Shown here: positions 25,089 to 36,305 of the stretch, piece by piece
How the letters are laid out: each line of letters starts with the position of its first letter
Position numbering within the stretch: position 1 is the stretch's first letter
From: Quillaja saponaria
Lineage: Eukaryota; Streptophyta; Magnoliopsida; Fabales; Quillajaceae
Assembly: GCA_029379385.1 (NCBI GenBank)
Contig: CM055613.1
Span: 12,666,001-12,730,000, forward strand
Length of the DNA: 64,000 nt
Reading direction: 5' to 3'
Translations under genes and position numbers: made by a program
Notes under the pieces: model-generated
What the model saw: the letters and a program-made list of their open reading frames with translations, nothing else
Databases searched by the model: none
What the model was told of the DNA's origin: nothing

Positions 25089-27066
25089 CTAAGGAATACG
25101 ACCATGAACATAGCTAGTTTCATGATAGCTTGATCTAGGCGATCAAAGACTAAACAACTGAAGTTTGTCGACAAAAGCAGCCTTTTCTTTTATGTCAATT
25201 TGATAATTTCCCATAATGCTAACATAGTAGAGCTTCATGTTACATATAAGTATATGAGCAACTATTCTTAATACCAATTGATTAGTTTTAAGAATAAGAC
25301 TCCAACATAAATAACATAGTGGAGCTTCACATTATATAAGTCAATTTGCATCTTTTCCTAATATCAATTCCTTTTTGTAATACTCCTATTCTCATGAAAT
25401 AAAGACATTAACAAAGACTTGAGGTTCATTGGTCTATAGGATATACATAAAGGTAGTACTTACCTAAAATCAACAAAGGCATTAAGAAAAAAAAGAAGAA
25501 AAAAAAAGAAAGATTCTTTGGTTATATACTAGTGGAGAGTTGGAAGGCATGCGCATTAGCAAAACTTGTAAAGTAAAATGACCCACTTGGATCATGAGCT
25601 TTTGAAATCACAATTCTCCCCTACTTAAGGAATCCTTCGCTTTATGATGCAAGTGTCCATCACCATTCACACTCCTTTTGGACTCTAATAAGGAAGAAAA
25701 AAGAAAGGTGTGAAGGAGTTATGAATCTTCAAAGGTTAAGCTTTAATTTTGGAAGGATACCCTTCTTAATGACCCAAAGAAAGGCTTTTCTGAGTCTCTT
25801 TCTCCCTCCTTTGTTTTTGGCATTATGAACATTGTCTTGGCATGCTTGATAATAAAGAATAAGAATATTGAATTTGATTTAGTTTTGTTATCCTTTGCTT
25901 TGTGGGGATGGTGGCCTCTAAATTCCTTATCTCAAGCTACAAAGGAGGGGATAAGATAAAGACCCTTAATTTTTTATGATATACGATATGAAGCAGAGCA
26001 ATCTCATGGTTTTGGCCTTCCCACCTGTCAATCTAGATCTGGCCTGCAGAAGATAACAAAGATAACCAATTCCATAGCATGGGGGCTCTATAGGTGACTT
26101 AAATTCTCCACAGTTATGTACTTCTCATTTTGTCAAACAAGTTGCGAAGTGAGTTTTTTATTCTTTTGTTTTTTCATTTTCCTTCTCTACTAGTGAAAGT
26201 GAAAGAATCTACAAGTTTATTAGATTAGTCAATGTGAAAAAACACATTCTCCTATTACTTTATATTAAAATTGATTAATTAAAATAGGATGGCCACAAGT
26301 AATGAATCTGATAATTTAGTCAAAATGTTTTGATACTATATCAATGCGTCACTCAACCTAACAACTCAACGTCTTAGGTGAGATTTTAAGAATTCAGTTT
26401 CAATCATCAAGTGACAAAATTCAGTATGCAATTTGTTACATTAGAAGGAAAAAACACTTAAACTTTACATCATAGATATTCGAATTATAGTCATCACCTT
26501 GATAAAATTTGTCATAAAATTCCAAGGTTCTCTCTTTATGTTAAGTATGACGAAGCACTTCTTTAAAGCTATGTTTGGGTTGAAAGGATTATTAGGGAAT
26601 GAAGGACAATAAAATGACATTCATCAAGTATATCTCATTCAACATGTCACTCAAATTAGTTATTAAGATTATTGCTAGATTTAGACAATAAGCCTTTGAA
26701 TTGGGAAGTTTGTGAACTATTTAGTACTCATACATTGGTTTCCACAAAAACTTACTGAACTTAATTTATATAATTGAAGCACTTAGATTACATTCATCTA
26801 CAATTACAAAACTAAAAATAACACAAAGTTAGATCTCCCTTGGTCACGCAAGGAATGAAAAAACACGAGCAGACCAATATGGAGAAGCTCTAGAATTACT
26901 ACACCATAAACATCTGACACTACATTTTTACCGGATGACATCTAAAACAGAGCAAAACCTTGCCAATGTAAAAAAATTCATTGCAAAGGCTGCCATGGAC
27001 ACCAAAGAAAAAACGAAAACATGCTAAAACTGAAACATTTCATAGAAATTACATCTAGACTATGAC
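25089..27066. other. Intergenic, downstream of the ERF pseudogene
   Basis: AT-rich DNA without a recognisable exon or repeat family. The right part (26.8-27.07 kb) is probably the old 3' UTR of the ERF pseudogene. Confidence 0.45.
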
Positions 27067-28154
27067 TCAGATAGCTGCCTAATCAATTTCCACAGAAGGA
27101 AACTTCTCCAACCCAAAGTTCTGTGTGTCTCCCATCGAAGAAAGTAATATCTGATTCAGGGGAAGACGAACTAGCGGACGATTCATCGTAAGCCGGAGAA
27201 AAAGAGGAGATATCCACCTTATAATCTTCCGATTCCAAACACCCGAATTTAGTTTTCAGTTCCACATCAACAAAGACTGCCTTTAGCTGCGGAGGAGCTT
27301 GCATCACAGGCTTTGCCTCGGCGACAGTACAAGGCTTCCTCTGGTTTCCCCTGTTTATTTGAAGTACCCAAGCTTTGACAAATAGCTTGAAGCTTCGCAT
27401 CCACTGAGGAATGAAGAGGCTTATAATCACGTAATTCGCCATAGACATGAGCTCCTTGGTGCTTGAGATGAGGGAAATTGAGCTGAGCAAAATCTCCCCT
27501 GAGCTCGTAAGCAGCCTTATCATTAGCCAAAGCCGCCTCCTCAGTAGTATCAAATGTGATGAGGTAGAGACGGGTTCGGTTCTTAGGAAGTCTGATCTCT
27601 GCAACCTATTTACCCCAATGCTGCTGTCTCACTCCATGGCAGAGCTATGAGGGTTTTGGAGGAGTACCAATGTGTTTTGAGCTGAGGAGGTTAACGGTAT
27701 GTTGGTTTTGGTGCTGCATCTGGGTTAGCTTCTGGTTTTGGAGTGAAGCTACAACCATGGTAGCGATATGTTGGTGCTGTTGCTGTTGTTGGAATTGGAT
27801 TTGAGCTTGAATCTGAAGAATTTGAGAAGGGGTGAGTTGGTTAAGCCCAATTGAACCGGTCTGCTCAATACCCAAATTGTCATACATAGAGAACCCCTGA
27901 GAAAACATGTGTGTGCTCGTTGGAAAGAAGATGTTAGGTTGCGATTTTGGTTAACAAGAGATGGAAGTGTTAGAGCATGAAGGGTGTAACGAGAAAGAAG
28001 AGGACGAAGGGAAAGGAGAAGATGGTAAAGAAGAAGAAGAAATAGATGAAGCACTATTCATAAAAGGTTGAAGTGCTTTCATCAATTCTTCATTATCAAG
28101 ATCTGAGAAATCTGGAATTACGGTACTACTGTAAAATTCTATAACTGTCACCAT
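27067..28154 (-). pseudogene. RAP2.4-like AP2/ERF (DREB A-6) transcription factor, broken
   Basis: The ancestral gene was one exon reading down from the ATG at 28154. Recognisable parts in order are the N-terminal LMKALQPF motif, the GLNQLTPSQI and Gln-rich region, a damaged AP2 domain (GVRQ-HWGK, then [15 protein letters not shown], then [17 protein letters not shown]), the [19 protein letters not shown] block, and the C-terminal LEKFPSVEID motif. All are typical of the RAP2.4 clade of DREB A-6 factors, which act in light, ethylene and drought responses. Damage: in-frame TAG codons at 27647-27645 and 27608-27606 inside the AP2 domain (the second replacing the Trp of WGKW), a TAG at 27081-27079 replacing the C-terminal Trp, and frameshifts near 27950, within 27280-27350 and near 27105. 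Several AP2 residues are also changed. A protein from this locus could not bind DNA as an ERF. Confidence 0.88.
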
Positions 28155-28509
28155 GCCTTACAAGTCTAATAAAACCAAAACTCTAAGACAAAACAAAAAC
28201 TAAAAGAAAGAAAATTACTAACTTAAGGGATAGAAAAATTAATCCTTTTTGTTGTTGTAAATCTGCAAAGGATTACAACTTTACCAAATGTTAAGTGGAA
28301 AACAAAATCTGGATCTTTGTTATGAATCACCTGACTTTCAAAATCACCCAGAATCTGGGTTTGCTTTTGTTTTCAAAAACTTTTAATTTCAGCTTGAAAG
28401 AAAGACGCTGACAAAAATAGATTTAAAGAAGCGGGGAATTAGAATAAGGGGAGCTTAAAAGAAGATGATCAAACATAATTAGAGAAGAAAGCTCAGAAGA
28501 AGAAAATAT
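28155..28509 (-). other. Lower part of the ERF pseudogene 5' leader
   Basis: The leader of the RAP2.4-like gene sits between the ATG and the copia insertion. It continues on the far side of the element at 33271 and beyond. Confidence 0.55.
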
Positions 28510-28832
28510 TGTAGAATGAGAGAAAATTAGAGAGATGAGAAGGATGATGTTTATTTGATGCAACAGAAATGCCTTTTATAGGCTTACAAAAGAAGTCCAC
28601 TAATGCCACTAACAAGGACTTAGCTTAAGACTAGGAAATAGAAAACAAAATCAGTGGAACAAGAGACTTAGCTTAAGACTAGGAAACAGAAAACAAACTC
28701 AGTTGAACAAATATTTGAATAATTCAAGGTAGACTTGGTCATACTACTAAGCTTACTGACTTATCTAACAAATAAAGAAATTGCAAACAAGCTTGGACTC
28801 ATCCTTCTAACAACTAGTGTTGATTCTTAACA
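28510..28832 (-). repeat. 3' LTR of the copia element (323 bp)
   Basis: Same ends as the 5' LTR but longer, because a 48-bp segment (28617-28664) is repeated directly at 28665-28711. Confidence 0.95.
28617..28711. repeat. 48-bp tandem duplication inside the 3' LTR
   Basis: Two adjacent copies each begin GACTTAGCTTAAGACTAGG. The second resembles the single copy in the other LTR more closely, so the first looks like the added one. Confidence 0.85.
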
Positions 28833-28846
28833 CTCCCCCTCAACAC
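28833..28846 (-). other. Polypurine tract
   Basis: Minus-strand GTTGAGGGGGAG lies directly before the 3' LTR, where plus-strand priming is expected. Confidence 0.85.
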
Positions 28847-28859
28847 CAACTCTCCTTCT

Positions 28860-31800
28860 TTCAACCATGTTCAGTTGATGACAAAACTTTTCAAACTTAG
28901 TGATGCTTAAACCTTTTGTGAATAAATCTGTAACTTGATCCTCTGTCTTAATCTGCTTCCAACCCAATTTCTTCTTGCAAAACTTTTTCTCTGATAAAAT
29001 GATAATGTACTTCCACATGTTTAGTTCTTGCATGAAAAACAGGGTTCTCTGCCAAACGAATTGCTGACTGGTTTTCACAATACAAGGGAACTGCATAGTC
29101 AATTGGTTGACATAGATTCTTCAGCAACTGTATAAGCCAAGTGCTTTCTTGAGCTTGCCATTGTTGCTGATCGATACTCAGCTTCTGTTGTTGACAGAGA
29201 CACAGTGGGTTGCCTCTTGCTGCACCAAGAAATTGCTCCTGACCCAAGTTTAAATACATACTCGGTAGTTGAACGACGAGTGTCATGATCTCCTTGCATA
29301 ATCAGCATCACAATAGCCAATAATCTTGCAATCTCCACCTTTCTTGTACAAAATACCATAATCCATTGTACTTCTCACATATATCAGTATTCGTCGAATA
29401 GCATCCATATGAGATTTCTTTGGTTTTTGCATGTACCGACTCATCACACCCACTGCATAAGAAATATCTGGTCGAGTCAAAGTTAAATAAATTAGACTTC
29501 CTAACTAATTGTCGATACATTGTTGCATCTTCCAAGTCATTTCCTTCATCTGCACATATTCTGGCATTTTGTTCAATTGGTGTTGAAATTGGCTTGCATC
29601 CAATCTTACCAAACTTCTTCAACAAATCTTTGGAATATTTTTGCTGATGGAGAATTATTCCTTCTTGAGTACGATTTGCCTCCAGACCAAGAAAATGCTT
29701 GAGTTGTTCTAAGTTCTTTCATCTGAAAACGAATTGATAAGTTCTCCTTTGTTTGGAGAACTTCTTCTTCACAATCACCTGTTATGATTAAATCATCCAC
29801 ATATACTAGCACAATAGCAAGCTTTCATTCATTGACTTTGACAAATAAACTAGAATCTGCAGATGTCATTAAATAACCACTTTGAGTCAAGAATTTAGAA
29901 ATCTTACCATACCAGGCCCTTGGTGCTTGTTTTAATCCATAGAGTGCCTTCCGCAACTTATACACGTATTCAGGATGATCTTTATTTTGAAAACTCATTG
30001 GTTGAATCATGTAAATCTCTCGATCCAACTCTCCATGCAAAAATGCATTCTTCATATCCATTTGCCATAAGTTCCAGTCTTTGTTAGCTGCAAGTGCAAG
30101 TAGGACTCGCACAGTTGTGAACTTTACTACTGGACTAAATGTTTCATCATAGTCTACTCGATATTGTTGAGTGAACCCTCGAGCTACCAGTCGAGCTTTG
30201 TATCTTTTGATTGAACCATCTGTGCATCGTTTTACTTTATAAACCCATTTACAAGAAATAGGTTTCATATCTCTTAGTTTTGGCACAAGTTCCCAAGTCT
30301 GATTTTGTTCGAAGGCAAGCAATCTCTTCTTCTATAGCTTCAATCAACATAGTATTCTGAGATGCTTCTTCATATGTCTCGGGTTCTTTTGCATCTACTT
30401 CTTCTACTATAGCAGCGTTGGCATACTTGGTGTTTGGTTTTCAGATTCTTGTTGATCTTCTGGGTTGTGATTGTTGAGTTGGTATTTTTGCTTCACCATG
30501 CTCACCTTCTTCACTTGGTTGTTGATACACACCAGTCTGCCAAGAATTTTGAGCTACAACTTGTTCAACATCACCATCATCACCTACATCTCTAGTTTCA
30601 TTGGAAGTTGATTGAAATTGAGCAGTTTGCAACTCAGCTTCAAAATCATTTGAATCTGGTAATATCTCATTTTCTGAGGACCACCATGAAGATGATTCAT
30701 CAAATACCACATTTCGAGATGTGTAGCACTTTCCTGTTGTAGGATCACTAGCATTTCCACCCTTTTCTTTGGCTGTCATATCCCACAAAGATGCACCTAA
30801 CAGGCCTTCTTGTCAATTTTGCTACGCAAATGATCTGGTACAAACACATAGCATATACACCCAAATACTCGAATATAGCTAACTAGTAGGTTTCATTTTT
30901 CGTAGTTTTTCAAAAGGTGATAGAAAACATAACCTTTTATGAGGAAGTCTGTTGATCACAAAGGCTGCAGTCCTTATTGCTTCAGCCCAAAACCTTCCAG
31001 GTATGTTCTTTGCATGAAGCATACTCTGACAAATTTTTGCAAGATGTCTATTCTTTCTTTCTGCTACATCCGTTTGTTGTGGTGTATTGGCACATGTGAA
31101 CTGATGATGTATTCGACATTTTTGTAGGTACTGAGAAAACTTGAATGAGTTATACTCTCCCCTCGTTGTCAGTGCACAGGCAACAAAGTCTCTTACTAAA
31201 TTCTGTTTCAGCTGTTTCTTTAAACTCTTTAAATTTAGAAAAAGTATCAGATTTTTCTTTAACCAAGTAAACCCACATATACTTGGAAAAGTCATCTATA
31301 AAGGTCACCATATATTTCATTCCACCAATTGATGGCTGTTTGACAGGTCCAAATACATCAGAGTGTATTAACTCTAATGGTTCTTTAGCTTTAAACTTGG
31401 ACTTTTCATACGGTAATTGGTGTGCTTTACCATACTGACACCCTGAAAAAATTGTATCAGTTCTTACTTCAAGTTGGGGAAGTCCCTTTAGCATTGACTT
31501 TTTCATCATTACACTAAGCTTGGAGTAGCTAACATGACTCAACCGCATGTGCCACAATTCTGCTGTCTCATTCCTTCTGGTATTGTCTACATATGTAGAT
31601 TTTGCTTGACATCACATAGACTGACTCTAATCTTCTTCCTTTCATCACTGGCTTTTCTAAACTCGTGAGATCACGATACACCTTCACATCTTGTGGACCA
31701 AATAAAACAAAATGGCCTGATGATGTTAATTGTGTTACTGAAATTAGAATTTTCTTCATACCTAGTACATGGTACACATTTTGAAGCGACACCTAGGTCA

Positions 31801-32942
31801 GCACTAAATTGAGGAGAAACCATTGTCTTACCAATGTGAGCTATTGGTAACTTCGAGTTGTTAGCTATCACCACCACATATGGCTTCCTTTGTATTCAGA
31901 CAAATTCTGCAGCTTTTCTTTATCACCTGTCCTATGATTTGAGCAACCTTGAGTCAATGATCCAGTCATTCTCATAGTCAATTTGTTTAGATGTTGTCAC
32001 GGTGAATGCTAACTCCTCCTCTTCTACAGCAAAAAGAGCTTCAGCATCCCAGTCATTTTCATTTTCCTCATTTGTATCAGAAGTAACAGCATTGCTTTCC
32101 ATGGACCTTTTCTTTGACCAACAATCTTTTGCCTATGTGACCCTTCTTCCCACAATTGTAGCACTTCCCTTCAAACCTTCTACTATTGCCATAATTCTTT
32201 GAAGCTCCCCCTGTATACGAGCTCCCTTCTACTTGATAACTTTTCACCTCATCATTATTCTTGTTATATCTATCAGTGGTGTGTTGCTTGGAGTAGCCTC
32301 TGCCTTAGTTTGCATAGAGCGCTTCCTCTTCACCCTTCAGTGATACTCCTCCCATTTGTTTAGTCATGGCTTCTTGACCTGCAAGCAGATTCTCAAACTC
32401 AACAAGTGATGGTTGATTTGACCATCCTTGTACAGCAGCAACAAAACCTCTGAATTCTGGTCTCAAACCATGAATGATTATTCTTTTCATCCTGGTTACC
32501 CCAATTGGAACTGTTGGATCCAGTTTTGAAATCTCACGGCATATTGACTTCACTTTGTGAAAATATTGTGCAATCAGTTGTATCACATTGCGCTACTAAC
32601 AGCAGCTCACTTTCTAAAAGTTGTAGTCGTGTGTCATTCTTCTTTGAGAAAAGTGTAGCCAATGTGTCCCAAGCTTCCTTTGGTGTTTTAGCATCCCGAA
32701 TGTGCTCCAATACCTCTTCATCAATTGTAGTTTTCAAAGCAAACATTGCTTTGCCTACTTTGATCTTCCACTTCCGCAAGGATACCATTCGCATCTTCTA
32801 CCACTGGTTGCATAACTTCGCTTCCATTGACGACCTCCCAAAGATCTTGACCTTGCATGTAAGACATCATACATGTCGACCATGTATTATAATTCAGGTT
32901 GTTGAGCTTTTTGATTCCTCCAACAACTTGAAGATCACTCAT
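28860..32942 (-). pseudogene. copia gag-pol polyprotein, multiply broken
   Basis: The start ATG is at 32942 (MSDLQVVGG). Gag runs to about 32100 and has a CCHC knuckle beginning CYNCGKKGH. Protease (IIDS) lies at about 31950, integrase at about 31557-30880 ([21 protein letters not shown]), reverse transcriptase at about 30322-29606 (TWELVP, QMDMKNAFLHG, VYVDDLI), and RNase H at about 29600-28880 ([13 protein letters not shown]). Damage includes frameshifts in gag, a shift at the last Cys of the knuckle (about 32130), a shift within the protease DSG triad (about 31947), Phe for the expected first Cys of the integrase zinc-finger pair (IFSGCQYG), a shift in the integrase core near 31150, an in-frame TGA about 30 bases before the YVDD box (near 29825), and further shifts in the RT thumb and RNase H. 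It cannot make a full polyprotein. Confidence 0.92.
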
Positions 32943-32977
32943 TGTGTCGTCAAAGAAACCTCACACCACTCCAACCT

Positions 32978-32991
32978 AGGCTCTGATACCA
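32978..32991 (-). other. Primer-binding site (initiator Met tRNA)
   Basis: Minus-strand TGGTATCAGAGCC lies three bases inside the 5' LTR. This is the classic plant retrotransposon primer site complementary to the 3' end of initiator methionine tRNA. Confidence 0.92.
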
Positions 32992-32993
32992 AA

Positions 32994-33270
32994 TGTAGAA
33001 TGAGAGAAAATCAGAGAGATGAGAAGGATGATGTTTATTTGATGCAACAGAAATGCCTTTTATAGGCTTACATAAGAAGTCCACTAATGCCACTAACAGG
33101 ACTTAGCTTAAGATTAGGAAACAGAAAAACAAACTCAGTGGAACAAATATTTGAATAATTCAAGGTAGACTTGGTTCATACTACTAAGCTTACTGACTTA
33201 TCTAACAAAGAAAGAAATTGTAAACAAGCTTGGACTCATCCTTCTAACAACTGGATGTTGATTCTTAACA
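32994..33270 (-). repeat. 5' LTR of the copia element (277 bp)
   Basis: On the minus strand it begins TGTTAAGAATCAACA and ends CTCATTCTACA. It matches the downstream LTR apart from scattered differences and lacks the internal duplication seen there. Confidence 0.95.
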
Positions 33271-33345
33271 AATATCTCTCTCACTTTTTCTTGTTGCCTC
33301 ACTTTGGTTGTTTCACTCCTGTATTTTTTGGCCACCCTTTCTCAA

Positions 33346-33353
33346 TTTATATA
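33346..33353 (-). promoter_or_regulatory. TATA box of the RAP2.4-like pseudogene
   Basis: Minus-strand TATATAAA lies about 71 bases upstream of the copia target site. With the element removed it would be about 430 bases from the ERF start codon, so transcription would begin about 40 bases before the insertion point and the element would lie in the 5' leader. The TATA assignment is inferred from motif and spacing. Confidence 0.5.
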
Positions 33354-34440
33354 GTTCCTAGCCCATAGGTTTATCTTTCTGAATTCCTCCAATTTTTTTT
33401 TTAATCAAATTAAATATTTGTTTCTTAATTAATCATTTTGGTTGAAGTTAAACCTTGTTCCTCGATTTTAAGGATAACTTTATTCGATGAAGGCTGTCCT
33501 ATGAGTAACTGCCACGTACATGTACAATCTATGTGGTAACTAAAATTTAATGTGGTTTTGTCTGTTCTGTTGTCGTGGGTCCCTCCTTTGCTTTGCCACA
33601 TCATTATTATCAAAAAATTAGAGGCACAAACCTTTAAGTTCAGGTACAGTCATAATAACAAGGTGACAAACTGCATGAATCGTCTAATTAAAATAGCATT
33701 ATCAAGCAGTTTTAGTCCTTTAAGGCGCTTTAATTAATAACTAAGAGAAAACCTAATCCTAGACCTCGACAAATTTAGCAGGTCATATCTAGTGATTAGT
33801 GAATAATGAAAATGGTTTTTATGCAAAACACATGTTAAAATGAAAATATGTTTACATGATGATAATTTGAGAAAGAAACTGCTTGATGAGTTTTCTCATT
33901 TAGTAACAAAAACAGTCACTTATCAGTAATAAATCAATTAATTTTTGTAATTCTTTCTAAGCCGCGTTTATGTTTAGACTTTAGAGTCCGATTTGCTCGA
34001 CAGTGATGCGAATATTATGGTCTATGGTTTGCGATCTCATGATAATTTGATTGTCTGTTTTAAGTTATCTAAATATTATAGTTTATGACGATGCTCTGAA
34101 AAATAAATTTGTGTATAAATTATTTATTTTATTTTATTTTTAATTGAAATTAAACTAATTTTTATTCTTTGATTGTCAATTGAAATTAGATTATTTTTAT
34201 TCAATTTTTATTTTTTATTCAAATTAAACTATTTATATCAGCTTTGATGTTTTATGTAGATTAAACTATTCTATGTATTTTATTTATTTATATTAAGGTA
34301 TATTTTATTCAAATTTACTTCTAATAAAAAAAGTGCCTGAAATATTTTAGCAAAACATACAAATTTAATTAAAGAAACTAAAATTGATTATAATAAAAGA
34401 CAAAAATAAAATAAAATCCTAAAAAACTAAAAAAAATTAA
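33354..34440. other. Intergenic, old ERF promoter side and AT-rich DNA
   Basis: 33.35-33.75 kb probably holds the old ERF promoter. 33.75-34.44 kb is very AT-rich with several TTATTTTATT tracts. No exon was recognised. Confidence 0.4.
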
Positions 34441-35300
34441 TAAATACAATGCTTCAAATCATGCCCCATCGCTGCCTTTTTAACTCAAGTTTGTACTCAA
34501 CCAAGTTAACTTGAGTGATTAGATCATTTAGTACAATGAATGTTTTTCTGTTCACGGGCACTTGCATGACCTTTGCGGTTTTCGATATATGTTTGTTGTG
34601 GATATTAAATCCTAGGAAAATCTCTTATTGTGTCTAAGACCTCTTAGAAGGGATTGATATCTTAACAACAGGGTTTTGGCTTGAGAATAATGAGAGATTA
34701 GATCGTGCTATTTTCTGCTGAGTCAAATCTACCAGCAAACTAATGTTCTCATCAATGATTGTAGCTCTCTCTTTGAATTTTCCTCTTCCTTCTTTGCGAA
34801 ATACTAGGGCCAACTACAAAAGCGTAAGTTATGGAGATTGCATGTTCGATGTAGAAAGTTGTGCATTATTCAAGTATTGTGCATACACATTGAAATCTCA
34901 AAATCCATGAGATTCTTCAAATTCATTTCTAGCAGTAGAATCGTATCTCGATTTTGTGGGTGAAGTAGATGTATAGCCAGTTTCATATTCATCATTATCA
35001 CCCCTTGGAAAAACTACAAAGGACAGAGTATATGCTTCCGCTCCTTAAGCATAGGTACCACAAAAGAGAAAGTCTAAGTTATCAGCTAATTTGAAACTCT
35101 TGTTCTTGAATTTCAAGAATTTCTTGCCAAATGTACATGTATTCACCAAAAAAAAAAGAAATTATATATTGCTAATCTAATTTTTTTTAAACACAAATTT
35201 GAAAGATATTTATTAAACCTACCTTCAATTGTTGCTCCCACCACTCATCCGTATCCATCTACATCTTCTTTTCCGGATCCCATCCGATACCTGTCAACTT
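34440..35300 (-). pseudogene. MYB/SANT-like (PIF/Harbinger-type) protein remnant
   Basis: On the minus strand 35295-35225 reads GIGWDPEKKM, a stop, then MDTDEWWEQQLK before a GT donor. This is the signature end of the plant MYB/SANT-like domain (GWDP... and D-x-WWE...L) found in L10-interacting-MYB-like proteins and in the DNA-binding ORF of PIF/Harbinger transposons. Further down, 35125-34700 keeps pieces such as KFKNKSF, PRGDNDEYETGY and VDLTQQK between several stops. No transposase DDE part and no terminal repeats were seen here. It is either a dead domesticated gene or a transposon fragment. Confidence 0.55.
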
Positions 35301-35696
35301 CCCTAATTTCCATTACAGGTTCCAATCTTTCCTCAGTCGATTTCACTTGTTTTTGAATTGACTATATTTTAATGTATGTCCAGTAATCTCAATGTATCGG
35401 GTACCGATACTTGCCCAACCGTTATATATTTTGTAGACAAAATTGAAGACTAAAAAATTTGATAAAAGAAAAACTTTGAAGAATATAGAGTAATTTGAGA
35501 ATAGTGTGTAAATTGAAGATTGAATTATGGTATTTAGAGTTAGGAATAATAATAAATAAATAAAATAAAAATTGACTGTTGGCAGAATTATTATTTTTTA
35601 TTATAATTTTTTTGACCGTCGCAGCAAAACATGGTAGGCAATTGGGCATCTAGAAGAGGGAGGGCAATTTGAAAATATTGGTAAAGGCAAGGTGGG

Positions 35697-36305
35697 AATT
35701 AAAGGAGTTTGGTTCCCATGGAGAGGACCAAAACGGCGTCGTCCTCTCCTTAAAAAATAAAAAAAATAAAAAATTAGCATTGCAACTGCACCGTTTCCTT
35801 CTTGTTATGCTATGCCCAAAACCCATTTTTCCTTTCATCTTCTTCCTTGCAAGCTTAGGGTTAGGTTAATTTGAAATCAAGGATAATTCAAATTGTGCAA
35901 TTCACAATTGAGGAGGAAAGCTCTCCTCTCTAACTTTACAAGAGTCTGGATACCAAACAATGCAAATGCAAGAAAATAAAAGTAAAATATGACAATTAGT
36001 TTACAATGCATAATTTTCATTTGTTATTGGAATTCCAATTAGCTCAAAGTCACTGCAGGATCAAAGAGGAAAGGAAAATATAACAAGAAAATGAAAATTT
36101 TGACCAGAAACTCATCCACCACCATTCTATTCTGTACTTTGCTGGGAAGGAGAATGAAAAACGGCATCAGCATACATGGAGAGAAACGATGCCGTTACAT
36201 ATTACTAATTTATTTATTTCTTTTTTAAGGAGAGGACGACGCCGTTTGGTCTTCTCTAGAGACATCTCCAGCGTGGTCCTCTCCATCAGATCCAAACTCG
36301 GGATA
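35697..36305. repeat. Inverted-arm (fold-back) element around an AACGGCGTCGTCC core
   Basis: The left arm (about 35697-35795) and right arm (about 36305-36183) match in reverse complement. They share a GAGTTTGG block, ATGGAGAGGACCA, then AACGGCGTCGTCCTCTCCTT followed by an A-rich run, a TTAG block and a CCGTTTC / TCGTTTC block. The core of about 30 bp is nearly perfect and the whole arms are about 100-120 bp. The right arm carries an extra segment of about 28 bp that looks like a partial duplication of the GAGA-GACCA block. No transposon ends or target duplications were pinned down. Confidence 0.65.

Larger units (their letters stand above)
28510..33270 (-). mobile_element. Ty1/copia LTR retrotransposon, complete but decayed
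   Basis: The element is 4761 bp and transcribed on the minus strand. Both ends are defined by LTRs (33270-32994 upstream, 28832-28510 downstream) with TG...CA termini. It is flanked by a perfect 5-bp target duplication, AATAT, at 28505-28509 and 33271-33275. An initiator-Met-tRNA primer site follows the upstream LTR and a polypurine tract precedes the downstream LTR. Domain order on the minus strand is gag, protease, integrase, reverse transcriptase and RNase H, which defines Ty1/copia rather than Ty3/gypsy. By-eye LTR comparison gives about seven substitutions and four small indels over about 277 shared bases, so the insertion is fairly young. Confidence 0.96.
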
